Source: Catalinimonas niigatensis
GTDB lineage: Bacteria; Bacteroidota; Bacteroidia; Cytophagales; Cyclobacteriaceae
DNA length: 64,000 bases
Assembly: GCF_030506285.1 (NCBI RefSeq)
Contig: NZ_CP119422.1
Location: 4,017,501-4,081,500, forward strand
Direction: 5' to 3'
Positions 27,866 through 36,414 of this stretch are shown here, in pieces. The position numbers were made by a program, and so were the translations under genes. The stretch's first letter is position 1. Each line of letters begins with the position of its first letter. Below the pieces are notes generated by a model. That model was not told the DNA's origin. It saw nothing but the letters and a program-made list of their open reading frames with translations, and searched no databases.

Positions 27866-28890
27866 ATTGTTGCTGTGAGTGCTTTTCAAGTGCATATCTA
27901 AAAGACATTATTAATAGAAATGATAAGTCTGGTGATTGTGACTTTTGTAAATCAAAAGGAATAAATATATATGACCCTAGAGAGCTTTATTTGATTTTTC
28001 AGAATATTTTGTATTCTGTATCAGATAAAGGAAGACCTATTGAAGAGCTGATTGAAGAAGATTTTCCTGAAAGAATTTTTACTAAAAGGGTAAAACAAAA
28101 AAGTAAAGAACTACTACAAGAGATTGTGGGTGACGACTTTATTTCATACAAAGAACTCTTTGAAAATAATGTAGAAAATGTCACTAATCAAAGCCAAGCA
28201 GCAAAACCTTTTGAAATTACCTGGGAAAAATTAGCAGATGAAATAAAAAATACAAACCGCTTTCATCTGCAGAATGTGTTGGATTTAGATAAGTTAAAAA
28301 TACTTTTACGGAGATACAAAAAGCCTATAAATAAGGGAAAGATATATTACAGAGCAAGATTATCTGGAGCGGACGGTTTCACAAAAGGCTTGATGGGAAA
28401 CCCGCCTAGTAAAGATGCCAGAGCAGGTAGAGCAAACCCAGTGGGTATTTCATATTTGTATTTATCGGATCAAGAAATTACAACTTTGTATGAAACTAGG
28501 GCATCTCTTTATGATTACATTACAATTGGCGTTTTTAGATTAAAAGAAGATATTGAAGTGATTAATTTACGAGGAAATACATATGACCCTATACTACTTG
28601 CCGAAAGCGAGGAACTAGAAGACTTTCTTATATATCGCCCCTTCACATCAAAGCTAGAGGAGCAACTTTCTAAGCCCAAAAGGCGGAGTGATAATGAGTT
28701 GGATTATTTGCCCACTCAGTATCTTTCAGAATTTATAAAATCTATAAGTTTTTCAGGTGTTGAATTTCAAAGTTCCCTTTTTGCTGAAGGCTATAACTTA
28801 GCAATTTTTGACCCATCTAAATTTGAGTGTATTAAGGCAAAAGTTTATGAGATTAAGAAAATAGACATTTTACATGAACCAATCCCTTAA
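27862..28890 (+). CDS. RES-domain protein with N-terminal Cys cluster
   Basis: 342 residues. The C-terminal half is a RES domain, the fold of NAD-degrading toxins: Arg in IYYRARLSG (R164/R166), NPPSKDARAGRANPVG, Glu in TTLYETR (E211) and Ser in GVEFQSSLFAEGYNLAIFD (S304/S305). These are the R, E and S that name the domain. The N-terminus has C3-C4-C5, C7, C26 and C29 (CCCECF and CDFC), a probable zinc site as in HEPN/RES N-terminal domains, followed by a helical region (residues 40-150). It overlaps the sce7725 gene in an ATGA arrangement. Likely an effector that consumes NAD; this is inference from the family. Confidence 0.82.
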   Translation: MNCCCECFSSAYLKDIINRNDKSGDCDFCKSKGINIYDPRELYLIFQNILYSVSDKGRPIEELIEEDFPERIFTKRVKQKSKELLQEIVGDDFISYKELFENNVENVTNQSQAAKPFEITWEKLADEIKNTNRFHLQNVLDLDKLKILLRRYKKPINKGKIYYRARLSGADGFTKGLMGNPPSKDARAGRANPVGISYLYLSDQEITTLYETRASLYDYITIGVFRLKEDIEVINLRGNTYDPILLAESEELEDFLIYRPFTSKLEEQLSKPKRRSDNELDYLPTQYLSEFIKSISFSGVEFQSSLFAEGYNLAIFDPSKFECIKAKVYEIKKIDILHEPIP

Positions 28891-28907
28891 CAAACAATAA
28901 CTAAAGA

Positions 28908-29681
28908 GTGGCTAGTAAAAGACTCTGGACACGGCAAGAGCTAGTTCTTGCTCTAAACCTGTACCTCAAGTTACCTTTCGGTAAACTTCACTCTCGCACT
29001 ACTGAGATTATTCATCTGGCAGGTTTAATTAACAGAACACCCGGTTCAGTGGCTATGCGTCTAAATAATTTTGCTAGCGTTGACCCTTACCATCAACAGA
29101 GAGGTGTAAGTGGCTTAGCGGGTGGGAAAAAACAAGTGCAGCCTATCTGGGATGAATTTATCCATCAACAAGGTGATCTTCTATTTGAGAGTGAGCGTAT
29201 CCTTGCCGAACTGGAGCAAAAAACACTTGAGGATAAGTTTGAACAAATTCTATGTGGTACGGAGAGTCTAAAGGGAGAGTCAAAAATTAGAGAAGTCAAA
29301 ACTAGGGTCAACCAGCATGTTTTCCGGCAGATGGTTATGGCTAATTATACTAGTAAGTGTGCCATTACGGGGATAGACTTACAGGAGCTGCTTGTCGCCA
29401 GTCATATTGTCCCTTGGTCAGTAAATGTAAATGAACGACTCAATCCAGCTAACGGTATTTGTCTGTCAGCACTCTATGATAAAGCTTTTGACAGAGGTTT
29501 GATTAGCATAAATACAGAATATGAAATACGGCTTTCTAAAGAATTAGAGAATAGGCAAAAGGAAAGTTATTATATCAGATACTTTGCTCCTCTTATGGGA
29601 CTGAAAATCCAATTACCCGCGAAATATTTACCAAACAAGGAGTTCCTGGAATATCACTATGAATTCATTTTCAGGAAATAA
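28908..29681 (+). CDS. HNH endonuclease
   Basis: 257 residues with a C-terminal HNH_2-type nuclease: CAITGIDLQELLVASHIVPW (H166), RLNPANGICLSALYDKAFDRG (N182, D191). The N-terminal 60 residues (RLWTRQELVLALNLYLKLPFG, then GLINRTPGSVAMRLNNFAS) form a helix-turn-helix-like DNA-recognition module common in defence-associated HNH proteins. It starts with GTG 17 bases after the RES gene, so it is probably the last gene of the operon. It could be a restriction-type effector of the same system or an independent neighbour. Confidence 0.85.
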   Translation: MASKRLWTRQELVLALNLYLKLPFGKLHSRTTEIIHLAGLINRTPGSVAMRLNNFASVDPYHQQRGVSGLAGGKKQVQPIWDEFIHQQGDLLFESERILAELEQKTLEDKFEQILCGTESLKGESKIREVKTRVNQHVFRQMVMANYTSKCAITGIDLQELLVASHIVPWSVNVNERLNPANGICLSALYDKAFDRGLISINTEYEIRLSKELENRQKESYYIRYFAPLMGLKIQLPAKYLPNKEFLEYHYEFIFRK

Positions 29682-29810
29682 AGTATTTCTCCTCCATGCC
29701 TATGACCAGGCCCTGACTATCACAGACCGGTCCGCTGCAAATGGTAGAGGAAGCGCTGTTCTAAATGAAGAAATCCTGCATGGTTTCTGTAGGCATTTGA
29801 TTATCAGTAG

Positions 29811-29840
29811 CCACATGATTAATCACGTTTCTACAATCAA
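29811..29840. repeat. Imperfect REP-like palindrome before the RAYT start
   Basis: The core TGATTAATCACGTTTCTACAA differs by one base from the matching part of the 48-bp palindrome inside the RAYT gene. It therefore belongs to the same REP family. Confidence 0.55.
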
Positions 29841-29849
29841 TAGATCCCT

Positions 29850-30407
29850 ATGTCCTACAAGCAACACAAACAATACCGTCTTCCGGGTTATGATTATGCC
29901 GGGCCGGGAGAATATTTCATTACCATATGCACCCGGGACCGGCAGCATTATTTTGGTCATATACAGGAAGGGATCATGCATTTGTCAGAGGCAGGTAGTA
30001 TTGCAAAGGATAATCTGTTGATGATTCCCAAACAATTTCAGAATGCGGTTGTGGATACGTGGGTCGTTATGCCTAACCATGTTCATATGATTTTAATCAT
30101 TGAGGGTGGAAACGTAAATTGTAGGAACGTGATTAATCACGTTCCTACAATTTACGTTCCTACGAAATCCGGCATCCCCAATAATCCGATGGAATTACCT
30201 GTAGATACCATCGGGAAAATGATGCGGTGGTACAAAGGAAAGGTATCCTACCAATGCAGAAAAGAGGGACACACATTTTTTTGGCAGTCTCGCTTTCACG
30301 ACCATATCATTCGTGATGATCAGTCACTGGAGAAGATCAGGCGATATATTCAGCATAATCCATTGCAATGGAAAGAGGATAGGTTTAACCCTGAACCAGG
30401 GCTGTAA
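29850..30407 (+). CDS. REP-associated tyrosine transposase (RAYT, IS200-like Y1/HUH)
   Basis: 185-residue HUH single-strand transposase of the RAYT group. The HUH motif is MPNHVHMI (H77, H79). The N-terminal strand GPGEYFITICTRDRQHYFG and the C-terminal FWQSRFHDHIIRDDQSLEKI with RYIQHNP, whose Tyr is the probable catalytic residue, are all typical. Codons 88-103 consist of a perfect 48-bp palindrome in frame. A half-similar palindrome lies 35 bases before the start. RAYT proteins act on REP palindromes, so the gene carries its likely own substrate. The gene appears intact. Confidence 0.87.
   Translation: MSYKQHKQYRLPGYDYAGPGEYFITICTRDRQHYFGHIQEGIMHLSEAGSIAKDNLLMIPKQFQNAVVDTWVVMPNHVHMILIIEGGNVNCRNVINHVPTIYVPTKSGIPNNPMELPVDTIGKMMRWYKGKVSYQCRKEGHTFFWQSRFHDHIIRDDQSLEKIRRYIQHNPLQWKEDRFNPEPGL
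30111..30158. repeat. Perfect 48-bp REP-like palindrome inside the RAYT gene
   Basis: The 24 bases at 30111-30134 are the exact reverse complement of 30135-30158, with no spacer; the centre is GATT/AATC. The arm contains AACGTAAATTGTAGGAACG. The 48 bases are 16 codons, so the reading frame is kept. Another ACGTTCCTACG follows at once. Confidence 0.9.
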
Positions 30408-30495
30408 TCCACCTGCGATCTTTAAATATTAGTTATCTTGAGCCATACGTTGACTGTTGGGGTTTGAGTTTTAGAGCAATAACTTTATGCTTATA

Positions 30496-31974
30496 TCAAT
30501 TCGTCCAAAAATTGATAATCGTGTTTCCCAGCCCGATGATCAGGGCAACCGCCAGCAGGCCGATGATGATTCCCGGACGCACAAAATCCGCAGTTTCCAG
30601 ATCTCCTTTGCTGTACGCAATGGTGTTGGGTGGGGTGCTGATCGGTAGTGCCATCGCCAGGGAAGCGGCCAGCGCAATACTGATACCTACTTGTAGAGGG
30701 TTAGAGTCTCCTCCGATGTCCATGTTTTGCAGGGCAAAAGAAATGCCGATCGGGAGCAAGAGGTTGGCAGCAGCCGTATTGGAGATAAAAGTGCTGAAAA
30801 GAATGGTGGCGATGACCAGTGCTGCCAGCACCATGTTTCCCTGTCCCGGAATAAAAGACACAAAAACTTCGTCCAGACCAGTCAACTGCATCCCTTCTCC
30901 CAGGCCGATGCCGCCCATGATCAGGATAAGAATGTGCCATTCCAGGCTGTTGATATCGCTGCGGGTGAGCAGGCCGGTGGCGGTAAACGCAATGGCCGGA
31001 AACAGGGCTACTACTGCGGTAGAAAGTCCATGCATACGATCGGTAAGCCAGAGCAAAACCGTAGTGACCAGAATGAGGATAACGTACCAGCCTCGCCCGT
31101 CAATCTTCCGGGCTACAGGCTTAAGTTCAATAGAAGCATCTTTTGACCTGAAAGTAGTGTATAACAATAACCAGGCAAAAAGTAAAAGAAAGGCCATGAG
31201 GGGTACAGCAATCAGTACCCATTGCAAAAAGCTGATATCGTAGCCTGCCTCCTGCAGAAATGATACTGCTACCGCATTGGGTGGGGAGGCAATGGGGGTT
31301 CCCATACCGCCGATATTGGCTGCAAAAGGAATGGATAATAACAAGCCTTTGCGCAGCGGATCACCCTTGGGAATCTGGTCCAGCATGGGGACTACCAGCG
31401 TGATCATCATGGCTGTAGTGGCCGTATTACTCATCCACATAGAAAAGAAAGCGGTAATGAGCATGAGCGCAAGCATCACGATCATCGGCTTGCTGCTAAA
31501 AGAACGCAGGATGACACTGGCCATGGCTTTGTCTACCCCTTCTTTCAATACCGCATGGGCCAGGATAAAACCACCAAAAAAGAGTACGATCACCGGATTG
31601 GCCAGTGGGGTCAGAAATTCCCGATAATCGGGTGAGTAACCTCCTTCAAAACCCAAACCCGGCCAACTGCCCGGATTGGCAAGCAGGATGATCTCCAGGG
31701 CAATGATGAGAATAGCCGTAGCAAAAAGGGGTAAGGCTTCAGTCACCCAGAGCAGGGCAGCCAGCACAAAAATCCCGCACATCAGGATTGCCTCGCGCTT
31801 AAGCACGCTATTTTCAAAAAGTAGCCATACAACGATACAGCTTAGCACAATAGAAAGAAGGAACAGCAGCACACGGCGGGAAGGAATAGGAGGGCGAACT
31901 TCCGCCAGCCGTTCCAAAACGTGCATACGCTTAATTTCCTCAGTAACGCGGGGAAAAACTTCTCTGAATTTCAA
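30496..31974 (-). CDS. SLC13/DASS-family anion:sodium symporter
   Basis: Inner-membrane transporter, probably for dicarboxylates, sulfate or similar anions with sodium. It has about a dozen hydrophobic segments in 492 residues and two SNT motifs, MSNTATTAMM and ISNTAAANLLLPIG, that form the substrate and sodium sites. Blocks NIGGMGTPIASPPNAVA and LPISTPPNTIAYSKG are also family-typical. The longest frame starts with TTG at 31974. The ATG at 31926 (MHVLERLAEV), with GAGG upstream, is an equally good start. It is transcribed away from the PEP carboxykinase gene; a C4-dicarboxylate substrate would fit that neighbour. Confidence 0.88.
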   Translation of the reverse strand: MKFREVFPRVTEEIKRMHVLERLAEVRPPIPSRRVLLFLLSIVLSCIVVWLLFENSVLKREAILMCGIFVLAALLWVTEALPLFATAILIIALEIILLANPGSWPGLGFEGGYSPDYREFLTPLANPVIVLFFGGFILAHAVLKEGVDKAMASVILRSFSSKPMIVMLALMLITAFFSMWMSNTATTAMMITLVVPMLDQIPKGDPLRKGLLLSIPFAANIGGMGTPIASPPNAVAVSFLQEAGYDISFLQWVLIAVPLMAFLLLFAWLLLYTTFRSKDASIELKPVARKIDGRGWYVILILVTTVLLWLTDRMHGLSTAVVALFPAIAFTATGLLTRSDINSLEWHILILIMGGIGLGEGMQLTGLDEVFVSFIPGQGNMVLAALVIATILFSTFISNTAAANLLLPIGISFALQNMDIGGDSNPLQVGISIALAASLAMALPISTPPNTIAYSKGDLETADFVRPGIIIGLLAVALIIGLGNTIINFWTN

Positions 31975-32228
31975 GCTTTAGGGCAATTGATTTTAAAAAA
32001 TGATGGTCAATGTCCTGAATTCTATCAGGTATTTCGTAAAACAACAAATACTACAGTTTTTTTAGGAAGACAAAAACTTTTCACTACAAAGAAACATATA
32101 AGGCGCTTAACTATTTATGATTATGATCATTTTTTGAGCTAACTTTTGTCATAGCCCAGGCAGCCAATATTGATGATGTTTGTCGTGCCTGATGATTAAT
32201 CCATTTTTTATCTATAAATCCAAGTATC

Positions 32229-33842
32229 ATGAGACGTACCAATCTTTCATCCATTCTCAAGAGTCTGGAAGACCTGGGAATTCACCATACCAAAGGTGTA
32301 TTCTGGAACCTGCATCCTGCCGAACTGGTGGAGGAAGCTGTAAAACGGGGAGAAGGTGTACTGGCAGATTCAGGTGCGTTGATGTGCGATACCGGAAAGT
32401 TTACCGGACGTTCGCCCAAAGACCGCTTCATTGTCAAAGATGAGCTGACTAAAGACAAAGTGTGGTGGGGTGAAGTCAACATTCCTTTTGATGCGGATAA
32501 GTTTGACCAGCTTTACGAAAAGATGGTGAAGTTTCTGGATGGACGGAAAATTTATGTGCGCGATGCCGCCGCCGGGGCTGATCCCAACTACCGCATGAAT
32601 ATCCGGGTGATAGATACCCAGGCCTGGCACAATTTGTTTTGCTACAATATGTTTTTGCGGCTAAATGAGGAAGAAATGGCTGCCTTTAGACCGGACTTTA
32701 CCATTCTGGCTATTCCCGAGTTCAAAGCCAGGCCGGAAATAGATGGCACTCGGAATGAAAACTTTGCCATCATCAACTTCAAGCGCAGGATAATCCTGGT
32801 AGGGGGTACCGGCTATACCGGAGAGACTAAAAAAGGTATATTCAGCGTGCTGAACTTTTTGTTGCCTGATCAGGAAAATGTGCTTTCTATGCACTGTAGT
32901 GCCAACGCTGGTAAAGATGGGGATACGGCGATCTTCTTCGGCCTGTCCGGTACCGGCAAGACGACGCTTTCTGCCGACCCTAACCGCTACCTGATTGGTG
33001 ATGATGAACATGGCTGGACCGAAAACAGTGTGTTTAATTTTGAAGGAGGCTGCTATGCCAAGGTGATTGACCTTTCGGCAGAAGGAGAACCTGAGATATG
33101 GAATGCCATCAAGTTTGGGGCTATTCTGGAAAATACCCGCTTTTTACCGGGAACACGTACAGTAGACTTTGCCAACAAGGAAGTGACCGAAAATACCCGG
33201 GTTTCTTATCCTATTTACCATATAGAAAATGCCAGAGAACCCTCTGTCGGAGGCTTGCCAGAGAATATTTTCTACCTGACAGCCGATGCCTATGGAGTAC
33301 TGCCTCCCATTTCAAAACTCACGGTGGGGCAGGCGATGTACCACTTCATTTCTGGCTATACCGCCAAGGTTGCCGGAACGGAAGCCGGAGTGAATGAGCC
33401 TAAAGCAACTTTCTCTGCCTGCTTTGGTTCACCCTTTATGCCGCTACACCCTACCAAATACGCAGAGATACTGGGAGAAAAAATGCAGAAGCAGCAGGTC
33501 AATGTCTGGATGATCAATACCGGCTGGTCAGGTGGGCCTTACGGTGTGGGTAGCCGTATCAAGCTCAGGTATACCCGGGCCATGATTACTGCCGCTTTGG
33601 AAGGCAAACTGAATGCTATGGACTATGAGCAGCATCCGGTATTTGACCTGGCCATGCCCAGATCTTGTCCGGACGTACCTGCCGAGATACTGAATCCACG
33701 GAATACCTGGCAGGATAAGCAGGCTTACGATGATAAGGCAAACGATTTGGCTGAGAAATTTGCCAAAAACTTTGAGAAGTTTGCCGAAAATGCCAGTGAA
33801 GAAATTAAAGCCGGAGGACCTATCTTAGTTTCAAATCGTTAA
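32229..33842 (+). CDS. pckA: Phosphoenolpyruvate carboxykinase (ATP)
   Basis: Gluconeogenic enzyme that converts oxaloacetate and ATP to PEP, ADP and CO2. The P-loop GLSGTGKT lies at residues 238-245, preceded by MHCSANAGKDGDTAIFFG. The substrate/metal segment is FTGRSPKDRFIVKD and the late adenine-binding region has RIKLRYTRAMI. At 537 residues it has the ATP-dependent type's length; GTP-type enzymes are longer and lack these blocks. It is monocistronic, with a hairpin after the stop. The 254-base gap before it also carries the divergent transporter's start region. Confidence 0.96.
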   Translation: MRRTNLSSILKSLEDLGIHHTKGVFWNLHPAELVEEAVKRGEGVLADSGALMCDTGKFTGRSPKDRFIVKDELTKDKVWWGEVNIPFDADKFDQLYEKMVKFLDGRKIYVRDAAAGADPNYRMNIRVIDTQAWHNLFCYNMFLRLNEEEMAAFRPDFTILAIPEFKARPEIDGTRNENFAIINFKRRIILVGGTGYTGETKKGIFSVLNFLLPDQENVLSMHCSANAGKDGDTAIFFGLSGTGKTTLSADPNRYLIGDDEHGWTENSVFNFEGGCYAKVIDLSAEGEPEIWNAIKFGAILENTRFLPGTRTVDFANKEVTENTRVSYPIYHIENAREPSVGGLPENIFYLTADAYGVLPPISKLTVGQAMYHFISGYTAKVAGTEAGVNEPKATFSACFGSPFMPLHPTKYAEILGEKMQKQQVNVWMINTGWSGGPYGVGSRIKLRYTRAMITAALEGKLNAMDYEQHPVFDLAMPRSCPDVPAEILNPRNTWQDKQAYDDKANDLAEKFAKNFEKFAENASEEIKAGGPILVSNR

Positions 33843-33856
33843 CAGCATTTTGTTTG

Positions 33857-33886
33857 AACTGGTTTGTCCTAAGGGTCAAGCCAGTT
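33857..33886 (+). terminator. Hairpin after pckA
   Basis: AACTGG (33857-33862) pairs with CCAGTT (33881-33886), and inner bases add a TTG/CAA and a CC/GG pairing around a TAAG loop. There is no T-run, so termination strength is doubtful. Confidence 0.45.
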
Positions 33887-34171
33887 TAGGCCAATGCATC
33901 CATTACCTTTCTGTAGATTCTTTTGGTAGCGTATACTTTACCATTTTGTCTTGTTGCAAAAGGAGCACTTAATAAGCGTTATTGAAGTTTTGATGTCAGA
34001 TAACGGGATATCTGAAAGTGTTTGTTCAATACAGCGTAAGCTTGAAATTCTTTGGATAGGAAAATCAAGCAGATGGATATTATTGTTCAGGATAATTCAC
34101 CATATTCTTTACACTGCGTATGCTTTTTCAGGATGTGTTTAGGCAAAATCTAACCCTGCCTTAATATTTCC
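33887..34171. other. Intergenic stretch without a supported gene
   Basis: A possible 63-codon frame at 33951-34142 has no recognisable motif or start signal. The minus strand shows no continuation of the sulfotransferase remnant. I see nothing else here. Confidence 0.4.
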
Positions 34172-34586
34172 TTATATAAAAGAGAGTTCACAATTCCCCG
34201 CGGGATCACGCAGCACAAAAATAAATTTGGCTTCAGGATAAAGTTCTGCCAATTCATGGAATACCAACACATTAGAAGACTTCTTCTCTGACAATATGGA
34301 AGCATCTTTCTTATTTATATTTATATTGTTAATCGTATCAACCCATACTTTGTCCGTAAGTACCTGAATTGGCTGTCAGGCTGCGCTTCATTAAAAAGTC
34401 GTACACCAGTTTCATCTTAACATTTTTTTCATCCGGTTCCTCAACTGTATCATTCCCTAAAGGTATAAATTCGGGTAACCCAAGTATATCATAGTGAGAA
34501 TCCAGAATATTTTGCATCATTATTGTGCCTGAACGCGGAGTTCTTCCTGTAAAAGTAATTCTGGACGGGATTTTGTTATTTGGCAG
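34172..34586 (-). pseudogene. Sulfotransferase remnant
   Basis: Two overlapping frames on the minus strand together read like the N-terminal half of a PAPS-dependent sulfotransferase. The first has the 5'-phosphosulfate loop FTGRTPRSGT followed by NILDSHYDILGLPEF. After a frameshift near 34350-34360 the second frame gives TDKVWVDTINN and then LYPEAKFIFVLRDPAGNCEL, the 3'-phosphate motif. A TGA stop lies directly upstream of the first block, so no start codon remains. The frame ends at a stop just after NCEL, so the C-terminal half of a normal 280-300 residue enzyme is missing. Confidence 0.7.
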
Positions 34587-34794
34587 AAATCAAAAACTAC
34601 TAAAACAGAACAATATTTATTCAGGTTATAGAAAACGATTTCGTTTAAAGATATTTAAAAACTATTTAAATTCGAAATAGAACCTAAACAGGCTGACTGC
34701 GTTTTCGAGTAGATATTTTTTGTAAGACTTTTTCAGTAAATGTTAGAACCTTCATATAAATAAGGATGGCATTTTTTACCTGACCATTTTTTTT
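34587..34794. other. AT-rich spacer before the broken flippase
   Basis: No gene, strong hairpin or consensus promoter is visible in these 208 bases. Confidence 0.35.
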
Positions 34795-36259
34795 GTGAAA
34801 ACAACAAATGTAAAAATTCTCAATAGCATTGGCTGGGTTACGGTCTCCTCTTTTGGCAAACAAGGGATCAGATTACTGATCAAACTGGTACTTGCCCGGC
34901 TCCTTCTGCCTGAACATTATGGCCTTATTGGCATGGCAACTATTTTTGCCGGGCTGGTGAGCCTGATTGGGGAATTAGGCATAGAGGCTGCTTTGTTTGA
35001 TACAAAGACGCAGCAAAGAACTCAGTGAATTGCATTACAGCACTGCCTTTTGGGCCAATCTGGGCGTTTCACTGTTCAGCTTTCTGATTGTCGTTTTCGG
35101 AGTCGCGCCACTTGCGGCCTGGTTTTATGAAGAACCAATTTTGAGATCACTGGTTCCAGTCATTGCCATTTCAATTATTCTGGATGCATTTTATGTGATG
35201 CCTAAAACAAAACTAACCAAAAAACTGCATTTCAAACCTCAGGCCATAGTCATGATCTCCAGTTCTGTGATTGCTGGCATAGTCTCCATTATTTTAGCCT
35301 CGCAGGGTTTTGGTGTATGGGCACTGGCATACAATGGTATTATTATTTCACTTACCTCTGCCTTGCTTTATACTCTGTATGTAAGCTGGAAGCCTAAGCT
35401 GGTGTTTGACAAAACAGCTTTCAAAGAATTATTTGGATTTGGAGGGTTCGTATTATTACAAAACATCTTTAACTACTTAAAGAACAATATTGACTACATC
35501 ATGATTGGAAAATTAATCGGTAGCAGTGCTTTGGGAGTGTACACGCTGGCATTTATACTCACCGACACGGTACGTAAACAAATCATGGCAGTCTTGGATA
35601 AAGTACTGTTTCCGATTTACTCTTCTATGCAGGATCAGCCTGAGGTTTTGGGCAGCTACTATATGAAAGTCATAAAGTTCAATGGACTGACACTGATACC
35701 GCTCATGACAGGCATGGTGGTATTTGCCCGGGAAGTGATTATCGTAGCTTTTGGTCCGGACTGGTCAGAAGCTGTATTTCCTCTCCAGATGCTGGCTTTA
35801 GGGGTGGTAGTACATACCGCCTCGGGCACGAGTACTGCCGTATTACACAGTCTCGGACACGCAAACATCGTATTTAAAGTCAGTGTATTTGTAACTGTGG
35901 TCTTTATTGTCCCTGCCGTAGTAATCGGTTCATATCTGGGAGGTATCAATGGAGTAGCTCTGGCCTTATTCATCTGTAAATTCTTCGGACTGGCTACTAT
36001 CCAGCGCTATATCAAACGTTACCTTAACATTACTGTATGGCAAATGCTCAATCAGGTAAGCAAACCTTTTCTGGTATGCTCTGTACTGGGTATCTTTTTG
36101 GCACTGTTCAAGTCCAAATTTGAAGCTGATCTCAACAGCTGGTTGCTCCTTTTTATCGGTGGATTTATACTGGTCCTGGTATATGGAGCCTATGTATATT
36201 TTGTAGAAAAACCACTTATTGAGAATATGATACGTACCATAAAAAATAGAAAAAAGTAA
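34795..36259 (+). pseudogene. Wzx-like polysaccharide flippase, frameshifted
   Basis: Lipopolysaccharide/exopolysaccharide flippase of the MOP superfamily, split into two frames. The first (34795-35028, GTG start) gives LNSIGWVTVSSFGKQGIRLL and GLIGMATIFAGLVSLIGELG, then runs out after EAALF. The second continues IQRRSKELSELHYSTAFWAN and about 12 hydrophobic segments to 36259. Family members read AALIQR without a break. The break coincides with a 4-base tandem duplication, TTTGTTTG at 34992-34999; removing one unit restores one frame of about 486 codons. Unless it is a sequencing error, the gene is inactive or slips back by replication error. Confidence 0.8.
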
Positions 36260-36414
36260 GTATACTCTTTTTGACATACTTATAATTGATCTATTTTCAT
36301 TTATTTTAAAATATTATTTTGGTTTAGACTTATCAAGTCGCTAAATAATCTGGTTCTATTTTCTCCTTATGGGTGAGAAATGGTAACTTCAAAGAAAATT
36401 ACCAATAAACATTT

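Noticed and set aside
29659-30021. 120-codon frame overlapping the HNH and RAYT genes
   Set aside because: It overlaps the last codons of the HNH gene and the first third of the RAYT gene, both well supported, and has no recognisable domain.
30464-31243. 259-codon plus-strand frame
   Set aside because: It is antisense to the SLC13 transporter and rich in Met, Ser and Arg, as expected of a shadow frame.
33951-34142. 63-codon frame after pckA
   Set aside because: No motif and no start signal; composition is that of intergenic DNA.
34795-36259. Programmed ribosomal frameshift in the flippase gene
   Set aside because: The shift needed is 4 bases, explained by a TTTG duplication. There is no slippery heptamer with a downstream structure, and the family does not use frameshifting.
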